64,000 nucleotides of DNA from Amaurobius ferox (taxonomy: Eukaryota > Arthropoda > Arachnida > Araneae > Amaurobiidae), in assembly GCA_951213105.1 (NCBI GenBank), contig OX578153.1, positions 51,431,020 to 51,495,019 on the forward strand, in the 5' to 3' direction. A model generated the notes under the pieces. It had not been told where the DNA came from, ran no database searches, and saw only the letters and a list, made by a program, of their open reading frames with translations. Of this stretch, positions 33,487-43,741 are shown in pieces (within the stretch, counting starts at the first letter, position 1; every line of letters begins with the position of its first letter). The position numbers and the translations under genes were made by a program.

Positions 33487-33639
33487 ACTTTTGGTGGTAG
33501 GGGAAGGAGGGTACGGTCCCTGTGGATGCCTCCCCCACTGGGTTCTGGTCCAAATTGGGTGGCATTTCCCGGCCGTCCAAACAGTTACCTTACACCTTTC
33601 TGGTAGGTCGGACGGTCTGGGTCTCAACAACAACAACAC
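33487..33639 (+). mobile_element. 5'-truncated SINE (S6)
   Basis: Only the last 150 bases of the SINE: 'ggtggtaggggaaggagggt', the tail stem and CAACAACAACA, followed by ACTAAACCAAGC. It abuts the left TIR of the mariner-superfamily element. It is the first of three SINEs each followed by TAAACCAAGC. Confidence 0.85.
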
Positions 33640-33649
33640 TAAACCAAGC

Positions 33650-33953
33650 GGGGCGCCAAGCGGGGCGCGGTAGCCCATTGGTTAGCGCGCTGGAGTTGCA
33701 CTCGGTAGGCCCGGGTTCGATTCCAGCCACTGCCAAAACTGCCGCCGTTTTCATGCGGAGTACGATCACGTTAAACATGTGGGTCCGAAAGTCCTTCCGA
33801 GAGGTTGGTGGTAGGGGAAGGAGGGTACGGTCCCCGTGGATGCCTCCCCCACTGGGTTCCGGTCTAAATTGGGTTGCACTTCCCGACCGTCCAAACAGTT
33901 ACCTTACACGTTTCTGGTAGGTCGGACGGTCTGGGTTTCAACAACAACAACAC
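33650..33953 (+). mobile_element. tRNA-headed SINE (S7)
   Basis: Full length with A and B boxes (TAGCCCATTGG; GGTTCGATTCC), body, tail stem and CAA-rich end. Bounded by TAAACCAAGC at 33640-33649 and 33954-33963. The head begins with a small slip, 'ggggcgccaagcggggcgcg'. One of the best-preserved copies here. Confidence 0.9.
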
Positions 33954-33963
33954 TAAACCAAGC

Positions 33964-34350
33964 AACCAACGGCCGTACCGTGCTGAAAACACCGGTACTC
34001 GTTAGATCACCGAAGTCAAGCAGCATCGAGCGCGGCTAGTACTTGGGTGGGTGACCACCTGGGAGCATCGAGGGCTGTTGGCACTTTTCGGGCGCGGTAG
34101 CCCGGTAGTTTGCGCGCTGCATTTGCACGCTGCCACAACTGCCGCCGTGTTCATGCGGAGTACGATCACGGTAAACATGTGGGTCCGTAAGTCCTTCCGA
34201 GAGGTTGGTGGTAGGGGAAGGAGGGTACGGGTCCTGTGTATGCCTCTCCCACTGGGTTCCGGTCTAAATTGGGTAGCACTTCCCGGCCGTCCAAACAGTT
34301 ACCTTACAGCTTTCTGGTAAGTCGGACGGTCTGGGTCTCAACAGCAACAC
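33964..34350 (+). mobile_element. 5S-headed chimeric SINE (S8)
   Basis: 5S-like head (33965-34083), then 'ttttcgggcgcggtagcccg' and a tRNA part that jumps from TTTGCACGC straight to TGCCACAACTGCC. About 27 bases holding the B box are missing compared with S7. Body and tail follow. Bounded by TAAACCAAGC at 33954-33963 and 34351-34360. Confidence 0.9.
33965..34083 (+). rRNA. 5S rRNA-like sequence (head of SINE S8)
   Basis: 119 bases in 5S order: ACCAACGGCC, 'gctgaaaacaccggt', GATCACCGAAGTCAAGCAGC, 'gcgcggctagtacttgg', GTGGGTGACCACCTGGG and GGCTGTTGGCA. It is followed by only four T and then the tRNA part. Derived and mobile, not a stand-alone gene. Confidence 0.8.
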
Positions 34351-34360
34351 TAAACCAAGC

Positions 34361-34501
34361 ATTTTTCATCATAGTTTACCGGGTCGGAAATGAAACGTAA
34401 AGGCGCCAGTCGGTACTTAATGAGAAAACCGATGAGGTGAGGCGAAAACACAAAAATGACTTTAATAATAAATATATAAAATGACATTTAATAAACAATA
34501 A
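34361..34501 (-). other. Presumed 3' non-coding part of the mariner-superfamily element
   Basis: Lies downstream of the transposase relic stop on the minus strand. On that strand it contains AATAAA-like words (plus 'tttaataaac'). No other feature. Confidence 0.3.
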
Positions 34502-34990
34502 TTACAGTAATGGCTCAAAAGAGCGACCTCCAACCTAGATGCACGCCTCACAGCGGCAATGGAGGAATTGGCGAACTCTCTCAAACAGACCAGGCATGTC
34601 GCGCACTTCGGCAGCAGCGGCCGAAATTCGAGACGAGTTCCTCTTCAAATTCAAGGGGAGTATCATAAACGAGACTTTTGAGATAACCCCACAAAAAGAA
34701 GTCAATACGCAACAGATCGGGCGATAGGCCTCTCAAAAGTTGGAGCTTCGAATAACTGCTGGAAACTGATAAGGCCTTACATTCGGTGTTGCAAAAATTT
34801 GTATAAGGGTTCCTTTTCTTCCCCAGATGAAATTTGCATACCTGATTTTCTTCTTTAACCAGAAAATAACAACTAAAATGATGTTTCTAAGTTTGCGGAG
34901 CACCCGCTTCCCAACGAGTAGGCGCCATGTAAAGCCTTTACTTTCATTTTCGACCCTAAAACTATGACGAAAAATGCTTAGATTGGTGTG
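34502..34990 (-). pseudogene. Transposase C-terminal relic, mariner superfamily
   Basis: On the minus strand, pieces read SPDLLRIDFFLWGYLKSLVYD (third acidic residue of the DDE/D triad in DFFLWG), then after a +1 shift ISAAAAEVRDMPGLFERV, and RCEACI, a TAG stop, and VGGRSFEPLL to the final stop at 34502-34504. This is the characteristic C-terminus of a Tc1/mariner-superfamily transposase common in arthropod genomes. One frameshift and one nonsense codon make it inactive. Confidence 0.75.
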
Positions 34991-35046
34991 TACTACAACC
35001 TTGTAAAGTTTGGCCCATCTTTTTTGAATCACCCTGTATAAATAAT

Positions 35047-35828
35047 TTAAGTGTGAGCGTCAGTAAATTTTCTGCCCTATCCGCGCTTTGTTAACTTTCG
35101 CGGCACACATATTTCGCCGAAATTCTGCTCAAACAGTTGCAAAATATTTTCTGAAAGATAAAATGCAATGCTTAGATTATATTAAAACTAAATTTAATGC
35201 CCCAAAAAACATAGAATATATTTTTTATTTTAATCCAAAATATTTTTGGTGCTGCCATCTGTTGTCGTAATTTAATTCATACCGACTATTTTTATTTTTA
35301 ATGAACATTTTTAAATATCTATTCCTTCTAATATAGTGTTAAATACAACAACAGATCATATATAATAATGCCACAATCACGGAAAGGTAATTTATAATTC
35401 TATAAATTTGCTAAAGAATCTGAATGTACAGCACTGAGGACTGCAGTTTTATCTTCAAGTTCCTTTGTCTTCAAGTCCAAGTTCAATTACGTTTCCGTGA
35501 TTATGGCATTATATATGATCTGTTGTTGTATTTAATAGCATATTAGAAGGAATAGACATTTAAAAATGTTCATTAAAAAATAAAAATAGTCGGTATGAAT
35601 TAAATTACGACAACAGATGGCAGCACCAAAAATATTTTAAATTAAAATAAAACATATATTCTATGTTTTATTGAGTATTACATTTAGTTTTAATATAATC
35701 TACGCATAACATTTTATCTATAAGAAAATATTTCGCAACTGTTTGAGCAGAATTTCCGCGAAATATGTGTGCCGCGAAAATTAACAAAGCTCGGATAGGG
35801 CAGAAAATTTACTGACGCTCACCCTTAA
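35047..35828. mobile_element. 782-bp foldback element flanked by TTAA
   Basis: Left arm 35047-35392 and right arm 35485-35828 are inverted copies over about 345 bases with few differences, around a 92-base loop. Outer ends read TTAAGTGTGAGCGTCAG and its complement with one change (TTAAGGGTGAGCG). TTAA at both edges fits a piggyBac-type target site, but the terminal bases are not a classic match. No protein. It begins 6 bases after the mariner-superfamily TIR. Confidence 0.85.
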
Positions 35829-36429
35829 TCAGAAAATCTTCTACCGTCCATTCTTACAAATTTCGAGCTTAATTGAATTAGATTATTTTGGCACTACACT
35901 GTTCTTTTTATGCACACAAAGACTACTTTAAATGAGAACTGATGTTTAAAAAAAATTCCGAGCAATTACGGGCATGTGTGCATACACAAAGGTATTCATC
36001 CATTCCTGGAATTAAAGTTCGGTTCCTAAATATCTGAGCTTCACTGAAAGGAACCGTATGGCCCAGGGCCGTGAAGCGATAATCCGGGCCCGGGGTGAAC
36101 AACTCACTGAACCCTATTTTTCTTTGGCCTTATTTTCATTCTTCCATTACAGAGAGCTTAGTTTCAAACTAAAACTTTTCAAAATTTTACCTCAAGGTTA
36201 CCTTAGGTTTCAAAGTTAAATTTGTACCTTAAAATAGATTTAAAAGAAATTTTTAATAATATATAATTTCTATTGCATGAACTGACAGCATTATTTTCAT
36301 TAAAAAAGAAAAGTAACTGTTTACCAGGTTACAAAATCTGAAACCTGTTTAGCCGTAATCCTGCTTGCATAAAAGCGTAACAAAAGCAGTACAAAAAAGT
36401 ATATAAATTTGAGTCGTTTTCTAATTTAG
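35829..36429. other. Intergenic sequence
   Basis: Contains a short GC-rich passage around 36040-36110 ('ggaaccgtatggcccag', 'gggcccggggtgaac') with no frame. Otherwise AT-rich and unrecognised. Confidence 0.35.
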
Positions 36430-37220
36430 GTTTTGAAAATTTCTATTAACACCTGCTTATTGTTTATATTTCAGCGAAATTGATCTTATAGTTCAGAAAA
36501 TATTTTACTTAGAAACATATTTTCGATTTTTCTTTATTAATTGTTAGATAACACAAAATAATGTTATTTCCGCGAGCTTATCTGTTACGACATAAATAAT
36601 AAAGTAAAAGAAATAATCTGTACAATATTCTAACATTATTCAAAATTTGCTCATTAGCACTTTTACTTAATGATAAAATCAGCGAAATGTAAATAAAAAT
36701 TCCATAAACTTACTGATTAAATTTCGTCAAAATTGATCTCGTAGTTCAGAACATACTTTTTGAAAAACATAATTTCAAAATTTTTCTATTAATTGTTAGA
36801 TAACACAAAAATAATTTCATTTTCACGAACTTGTCTATCACGGCATAAATAATAAAACTAAAGAAGTAAAGAAAAATATTTTACATAATCTGAAAATTAT
36901 TCAAAAATGGCTCATTAGCACTTTTACTTAAAATCTGCAAATAGTAGATAAAAATTCCATAAACTCATGCTTACTACGTTAATTTCATCAAATCATCAAA
37001 ATTGATTCTTAACTTTAGGATGTACTTTTCTTAGAAACATTATTCCGAATTTTCCTATTAATTGTTAGATAGACCAAATTCATTTACAAGAATTTGGCTA
37101 TCGCACCATAAATAATAAAGTAAAATAAAAAATACTCTATAATTTGAATATTATTCAAAAATTGCTCATTAACACTTTTACTTAATGACAAAGTCTCAAA
37201 ACGTAGTTATTTCTATTTTT
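36430..37220 (+). repeat. About 250-270-bp tandem repeat, three units
   Basis: 'attaattgttagataacac', 'cataaataataaagtaaa', 'gctcattagcacttttact' and 'aaaattccataaact' recur at about 36540, 36793 and 37062. Units are diverged, so the array is old. No coding role is evident. Confidence 0.75.
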
Positions 37221-37480
37221 GTAGCATTCTTCTAGTATTTATAAATTTACTTTTAAAATATGCAAGAAAACACATTTACACGAACTTCTTTGCTTTTTAC
37301 TTTAACGTTTTCAAAAATATGTCATCTCGTTTTCACCCTTATGCCTGTAATATTTCTACCGAATTTTTTTCCCGCCAGTCATACATTCTCAATACCTCAA
37401 AGGCGCATTTTTAAAGTCAGGATTTATTAACCAATTATTTATTTACGCGCATTTTCCAAGTGCAATACGAACAGGAATTT
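37221..37480. other. AT-rich sequence upstream of a candidate exon
   Basis: No TATA box or initiator is convincing. A frame continuous with 37481 opens at about 37410 after TAA and a possible acceptor 'aaagtcag', so the candidate exon could begin upstream of its ATG. Confidence 0.3.
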
Positions 37481-37600
37481 ATGTCGCCCATTTTATCTTT
37501 TGCGTGTGATACGTCTGCGGAATGCGTTGCGAGGGATGTTTGGGGTTACGTGAAAAATTGCGTTTTAGGGATTTCAGAACAAGCATCGATGATTAGTGAG
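37481..37600 (+). CDS. Candidate host coding exon (40 codons, then splice donor)
   Basis: ATG at 37481 opens 40 codons with no stop, beginning MSPILSFACDTSAECVARDV and ending GISEQASMISE. A consensus splice donor, GAG|GTATGT, follows in phase 0 at 37601. The stretch is visibly less AT-rich than its flanks and belongs to no repeat seen here. I do not recognise the protein, and no following exon was found within the next kilobases. It may equally be a chance open stretch. Confidence 0.3.
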
Positions 37601-38155
37601 GTATGTATGGGTTTTACATAAAATATATTTAAAATAATCATTAACAGTTTTGATTTTTTAAAGGGAAATAATAGTTTTTAACCTTCAAAAAATCATTATT
37701 TGAAATTTAATTAGAAAAATATATAATACTGTTAGAGGAACGTCTAAAATGCTCTCACGGGAGTCAGTTTTGAAACCCTGACGAAGAAGATACCCGTACA
37801 AGCAACCTTTCCCATAACGTAAATCTAGGGTTGCCAGATGCTGAAGTTTGGACGAGGGTATCCAGATTTGGCAATTTATCACCAATTTGGAGACATTTCT
37901 CTACTTTTTGAAGGTTCTCTACTTTTGAAGGGTGTTTTGATAATAGTAAAGGCTGTTTTGTGAAATTAGTGGAGCATTTAAGTGCTATTTTACTGTATAT
38001 TACTCTTGTGACTAAACTTGTTAGTTATCCAGAAATTTGGACTCATTCTTTTATCATGAGCACACGCAAAAACACGATTTAAGAAGATACTTCGTAACAA
38101 TACAATTTTAGAATTAATTTAAAAGAAACTGCTTCAAAATCGGATCGAAATTAAG
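37601..38155. other. Intergenic or intronic sequence
   Basis: No gene. The words at 37830-37920 ('ttgccagatgctgaag', 'ggcaatttatcacc', 'ggagacatttctctac') faintly recall the interior of family A elements. Confidence 0.3.
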
Positions 38156-38478
38156 GAATTAGGATCATTCTTACGAGATCAAATTAGGATCATTCTTACG
38201 AAATCAAATTAGGATCATTCTTACGAAATCAAATTAGGATCATTCTTACGAGATCAAATTAGGATCATTCTTACGAGATCAAATTAGGATCATTCTTACG
38301 AGATCAAATTAGGATCATTCTTACGAGATCAAATTAGGATCATTCTTACGAGATCAAATTAGGATCATTCTTACGAGATCAAATTAGGATCATTCTTACG
38401 AGATCAAATTAGGATCATTCTTACGAGATCAAATTAGGATCATTCTTACGAGATCAAATTAGGATCATTCTTACGAGA
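38156..38478 (+). repeat. 25-bp minisatellite, 13 units
   Basis: Unit is AATTAGGATCATTCTTACG followed by AGATCA. Units are almost perfect; two carry AAATCA instead of AGATCA. Such homogeneity implies recent expansion, and copy number is probably polymorphic. Confidence 0.95.
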
Positions 38479-38649
38479 ATTTATTACGTTTCTTCAATGA
38501 TAACAATGACATGAAAGTTTTAACATTCGAAACATTCAAGTTCTAATTATAATAATTGCTCAAAATGCTATAGAGTTCTTGTTTTTACATAAGGTATCCA
38601 CACATAAAATATAATATCAGTAAGTTCATTCATTATTTTGTTACTCCGC

Positions 38650-38855
38650 TTAGACATACACACATACACACACTCATACACATACATACGGAACAGATAC
38701 ATATACACACATACACACACTCACACACACATATAACGTGACAGACATATATACACGCATACACACACGCGTACACACACATACGGAACACATATACATA
38801 TACACATACACACACATATAAAACAGACAAATATACGCACATACACATAGACGGG
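38650..38855. repeat. CA-rich (CACATA)n microsatellite
   Basis: Irregular CACACA, CACATACA and CATATACA runs with partly duplicated blocks ('cggaacagatacatatac' twice). Cysteine-rich minus-strand frames are only the repeat read through. Confidence 0.85.
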
Positions 38856-38984
38856 GTATCTTTTCAAAAGTGTTCAGTATGTCTTAAAACGTGTTTATCC
38901 GTTAAAATATCGAATTCGAAAAGTTTCAAGAAAACAGTAATTTTTCTGTATAGTTTTTCGTGAAAACAATAATATGAGAAAATA

Positions 38985-39400
38985 AAAATGGAAAATAAAA
39001 TAATACAATACAATGAAGGTGGAAAATACAATAATACAATACAATAAAAATGGAAAATACAATAATACAATACAATAAAAATGAAAAATACAATAATACA
39101 ATACAATAAAAAGGGAAAATTCAATAATACAATACAATAAAAATGGAAAATACAAAATACAATACAATAAAAATGGAAAATACAATAAAATAAAAATGGA
39201 AAATACAATAACACAATACAATAAAAATGGAAAATACAATAAAATAAAAATGGAAAATACAATAATACAATACAATAAAAATGGAATATACAATAATACA
39301 ATACAATAAAAATAGAAAATACAATAATACAATACAATAAAAATGGAAAATACAATAATACAATACAATAAAAATATAAAAAACAATAATATGAGAAAAT
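38985..39400. repeat. 31-bp minisatellite, about 13 units
   Basis: Unit is 'aatggaaaatacaataat' followed by 'acaatacaataaa', with shortened variants lacking one 'aatac' segment. Long minus-strand frames of Ile/Phe/Tyr/Cys are a by-product of the repeat and not proteins. Confidence 0.9.
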
Positions 39401-40078
39401 ATTCAGTTTCGAGAAAACAGTAATATGAGAAGATAAAAATGGAGTTTTTCAATTATATGTAGCCATTTACATGACGCACTTAAAATGGGCCATTTTTTCC
39501 CTCCAAAGTTTATAAAATGTTCCTAAATGTTTACCTCATACTTAAGAAATTCGTAAGCCCGTATACGAGTAGAACTTTATTGGAAAATACGCTTCGTCCA
39601 TAAACGTCTCATTTATGAAAAATAGAATTCATCATCTCTAAAAAAACATGTCAATTTGGTGTTCTTTCCAAACTTTGAAATATTCGCCCTGCCAAGCTTT
39701 TAAACAAAATTCGAATAAAAATGCAATATAAGACTCCGAATTTTTTTCCTTAACCCTCATAAACATTTCCTAATAAATGATAAGATAATATATTCTGACT
39801 TCAAAAGGGGGGCACCTTTGAAATATTGCTTTAATATGGCGTCATCGTAGGAATTCGGCCGGAATATTAAACACGTATAGCCTGAAATTGTGATATACAT
39901 TTTCTTAGATGTTTTCATGATGGCAAAATGACAGTCTGACAAATTAAAAACCCTCGGGAGTGTATAAAGTTGAGGGGGATAAGCAAGTCGTAGGATTTAT
40001 TTACGATTTAATTAAATTTTCACTCCCACGCAAAGATATGTAATATTTATGAAACCTCTTTTACGAAATCTAGAATTA
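39401..40078. other. Intergenic sequence
   Basis: No gene recognised and no tandem structure. Confidence 0.35.
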
Positions 40079-40350
40079 TTTGTTTTACTTTCCCATGCGT
40101 GGTATTGAGAAAGTATTGTTTTTATCGAAATTTTTCGATTTCGAGATTTTGATGCCAATATATGTTTTAAGATCTTGTGAATACGTTTTTACTATTTTTG
40201 GAGTTGCCCACCTGTCTGTCTCTATGTCTGATTTCCATGGTCGATTTCTTGTAAACCTGATAGCGGAAACACATATTAATGGATTTTTATGAAACTTTAT
40301 ATCCGGCTTTATTATCAAAAAAATCTAGAACTAGATAGAGTGATAAAATT
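40079..40350 (-). mobile_element. F4 repeat abutting B2
   Basis: Reverse copy of 21954-22215. Its outer end keeps a hairpin (ACTTTCCCATGCG ... TTGAGAAAGT, 40086-40113), then TCGAAATTTTTCGA, and a short GTCTGTCTC tract. This supports a hairpin-ended element related to A and B. It directly touches B2. Confidence 0.55.
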
Positions 40351-41317
40351 TTACTTTTCCTGCAATACATGGTAATGTATAGGGAAAGTATTGGAATCAT
40401 GTCGAAAATCGCAACTCGAGTTTTCGACGGATCTATACGTTTCGAGACCTCTAGAATACGAATAAACTATTTTTAGCGTGACATCTGTGTGTGTGTCTGT
40501 GAGTCTGTCTGTCTGTGTGTCTGTGCAATGTATGTATCCACTCTAACTCAAAAACTAATAGACCGAATTTCATAAAATTTGATAGATAAGTCACTTGGAT
40601 GTGACCCTGGTGCTGATTAGTTTTTGGTACGATTCATAAAAACAGAACCCGTCTTTTTTTGCAAAATGGACCATAAAAATTTCATTTATTCGCTCTAGTT
40701 AAAATACTAATTTACCAAATTTCTCAAAATTTGGTGGATAAGTTACTTTTTGGATATTCTGGTTCTGATTAGAATTTGGTACGATTTGGAAAAGAAGAAC
40801 CCGCCTTTATTTACGAAATGGCCAGCAAATATTTCATGTATCCACGCTAGCTAAAATACTAATTGACCAAATTTCACAATATTTGGTAGATAAGTTACTT
40901 ATGGGACACTCTGGTGCTGATTAGATTTTGGTACGATTCGGAAAATAACAACCTGCCTTTTTTTACGAAATGGCCCCGCAAAATTGCCAAAATCTAAAAA
41001 AAAAAGACTACGTATGCTGAAATGTATCAATTAAATGCTTGTTTTACACGCAATTTTTGACGAGGAAAAAGAATATAACACACTCCATTATACTTTAGGA
41101 CTAACCGTTCTCAAGATATTTGAGATTTCTTGCATTTTTGCTACGCCGTTATCGGAAAATTTTCCAATTACCAAATAAAAACAAAAATTGAATTAAAAAT
41201 GCAAATTTAGTGTTATTTGATACAATTAAACTCAATCTAATAAATTATTAATGAAATAAAGAAATATGAATTTGGATCTGCAGGGAAAGTCATGTACTGC
41301 TCACATCAGATTTTTTT
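40351..41317 (-). mobile_element. Family B element, copy B2
   Basis: Full length, reversed. Terminal hairpin (ACTTTTCCTGCAATACATGG ... TGTATAGGGAAAGT), inner hairpin GTCGAAAA ... TTTTCGAC, GTCTGTCTG tract, then three diverged about 125-bp internal repeats ('ctgattag', 'ttggtacgattcgg', 'acgaaatggcc'). It ends 'ctgcagggaaagtcatg', 'cacatcagattttttt'. Confidence 0.75.
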
Positions 41318-41510
41318 AAATTCGAGCAAAAACTTTGAAATTTATTTGGAATTTGATATTTTTTTAACATAGCAGTATAAGGCAAAATTTGACAATATCA
41401 TGCATAAAAGGATTTGTTTATGCCTCAATGCTCACGTGACTTTGCAGTTTCAGTCATAGTTATGAAAAATAGTTTCAGTCATAGTTACGAAAAATAGCCG
41501 TGATACAATT

Positions 41511-43184
41511 TTTACTTTCCCCGTAAAAATCCCTCATTTCCTTCATAGTAGTGTATAGGGAAAGTATTGGAATCATACCGAAAATCACAACTCGAATTTT
41601 CGACGGATCTACACGTTTTGGGACGTCTAGAATACGAAAAAATCCATTTTTAGCTTGACGTCTGTGTATGCGTCTGTCTGTCAGTCAATCTGTCTGCCTG
41701 TTTGTGCAATGTATGTATCCACTCTAGCTCTAATACTAATGGACCAAATTTCATAATATTTGGTATATAAGTCACTTTTGGGTGACCCTGGTGCTGATTA
41801 GTTTTGGGTATGATTTGAAATAAATTAATCCGCCTTTTTTTGCGAATTGGCCAGCAAAAATCACCTGTATCTACTCTAGCTGAAAAACTAATACATCAAA
41901 TTCTATAAAATTTGGTAGATAAGTAACTTATGCAATATTTTGATGCTGAGTGGATTTTGGTACGATTCGAAAAAGAACAACCTGCCTTTTATACGAAATG
42001 GCCCGCAAAAATTGCTAAAATATAAAATAAAAGATTACGTATGCTCAAATGTATTAGTTAAATGCTTGTTTTATAAGTAATTTTTAACGATAAAAAGAAT
42101 GAGACTTACTCCATTATTCTAGGACTAGCCATTCTCGAGATATTTCAGTTTTTTCGCATTTTTGCTACGCCACCTCTAAAAATCTGATGTGGGCAGCACA
42201 TGACTTTCCCTGCAGACTTATATTCACGTTCTATTTATTTAAATTAAATTTAATTCACTATTAATTCAATTTTCGTTCTCATTTGAAAACTGGACTTATT
42301 TTCAAAAATGGTGTAGGAAAAATACGAAAAACTAAAATATCTCGAGAACGGCCAGTCCTAGTGTAATGGCGTTGGTCTTATTCTTTTCTTCGCTAAATAT
42401 TACGTATTAAACAAGTATTTAATGGCTATATTTGAACATACGTAGTTCTTAAGTTTAGATTTTGATGATTTTTGCGGGCCATTTTGCAAAAAAAGGCAGG
42501 TTATTGTTTTTCGAATTATATCAAAATCTAATCAGCACCAGGGTGGCCTACATGCGACTTATCTACCAAATTTTGTGAAATTCGGTCCATTAGTTTTTCA
42601 GTTAGAGTGGATACAAGCTTTTGCGGGCCATTTCACCAAAAAAGGCGGGTTCTTTTAACTCGAGTCGTACCCAAAACTAATCAGCACCAGACTCGTGCAC
42701 AAGTGACTTACCTACCAAATTTTATGAAATTCGGTCAATTAGTTTTTTAGTTAGAGTGGATACAAAATCTGCACAGACAGACATACAGACACACAGACAG
42801 ACATACAGACAGACAGACACACAGACACAGAGACACACAGACACACAGACACACAGAGACACACACAGACGTCACGCTAAAAATAGTTTTTTCGTATTCT
42901 AGAGGTCTCGAAACGTGTAGATCCGTCGAAAACTCGAGTTGCGATTTTCGACATGATTCCAATACTTTCCCTATACATTACCATGTATTGCAGGGAAAGT
43001 AAATAAAAATAAGTCCAGTTGGTAAATGAGAACGAAAATTGAATTAAAAGTTCAGTGTAATTTTAAATAATTATGGGTGTTATTTTGTGCAATTAAACTC
43101 AGTTTAAGGAGTTATTGAAGAAATAAAGAGAACGTGAATATGAGTCTGCAGGGAAAATCATGTGCTGCCCACACCAGATTTTTT
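41511..43184 (-). mobile_element. Family B element, copy B3, split by B1
   Basis: Left piece 41511-42174 runs from a degraded terminal hairpin to 'gctacgccacctcta'. The right piece, 43003-43184, continues with 'aaataagtccagttgg' through 'gtctgcagggaaaatcatg' to 'caccagattttt'. The join matches uninterrupted copies (for example B4 in complement), so B1 inserted into B3. Confidence 0.75.
42178..43003 (+). mobile_element. Family B element, copy B1, nested in B3
   Basis: Clean full-length copy: AAAAATCTGATGTGGGC, 'acatgactttccctgcag', two internal repeats, a long CAGA/CACAGA tract (42775-42870), inner hairpin and terminal hairpin ending 'gcagggaaagtaaa'. Because it lies inside B3, its termini can be defined. 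A-rich flanks leave it unclear whether there was no target duplication or a short AAAAAT one. Confidence 0.8.
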
Positions 43185-43741
43185 TGTTCGTGACGACCTT
43201 AGCCCCTCTCGGGGAGGGGGGGGCATATATTGTCAAGTACGGTATTAAACGAAATATTTTTGTCAAGCCCTTTAAAGTTAAGGGTAACGTGTTATAATTG
43301 CAATCATTTGGATCCGTGATAAGGATTTTTCAAAAATTTTCTTGAAAAATTTGAAAAAAAAAATGCTACTGAACATGGATTTTAGTATGAGAAGGTTGAG
43401 ATGAGTCGAATTACAGTTAATTTTATTTATATTTCAATAATTGCTCACCAACTTCGTTCCCTATTTGCATACATCAAAATTTCAAACATAATGAGAATAC
43501 TAATTTAATTTTAAAGTGATTTGTATACTGTTTAGTTTAGTTACACACTCACATACACTTTCATATAATAGATAATAATATTCAAACAATATAACTGCAG
43601 GGAATGAAAATGTAATTGAAATAATCTTAATTAGTTTTAATATTAAATATAAACTAAATATAAGATTTTCTTGTGAAGTACTTCTGAACTGCTGCTTGAA
43701 TTGAGAGGAATTTGTATGTTTAAATGAATTATTTTCCCTAC
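43185..43741. repeat. Repeat F3 (reverse copy) and unassigned flank
   Basis: 43188-43300 repeats 20640-20815 in complement, including the G-run 'ggggaggggggggg'. The rest (43300-43741) is AT-rich without gene. Confidence 0.45.

Larger units (their letters stand above)
33456..35040 (-). mobile_element. Decayed Tc1/mariner-superfamily element
   Basis: 35-bp inverted ends: 33456-33490 (TATACAGGAGGATT, A-run, GATGGGCCAAACTT) and 35006-35040 (AAGTTTGGCCCATC ... CACCCTGTATA), with TA at both outer edges. Inside are a transposase C-terminal relic on the minus strand and an array of three SINEs (33487-34350). The transposase N-terminus and middle are mostly gone. The TIR word GGGCCAAACTT is shared with the element at 63234-63863. 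Confidence 0.75.

Noticed and set aside
38864..39452. Long hydrophobic minus-strand frames of 163 and 185 codons
   Set aside because: Product of a 31-bp A/T-rich minisatellite read in several frames, with low-complexity Ile/Phe/Tyr/Cys composition. Not a membrane protein gene.
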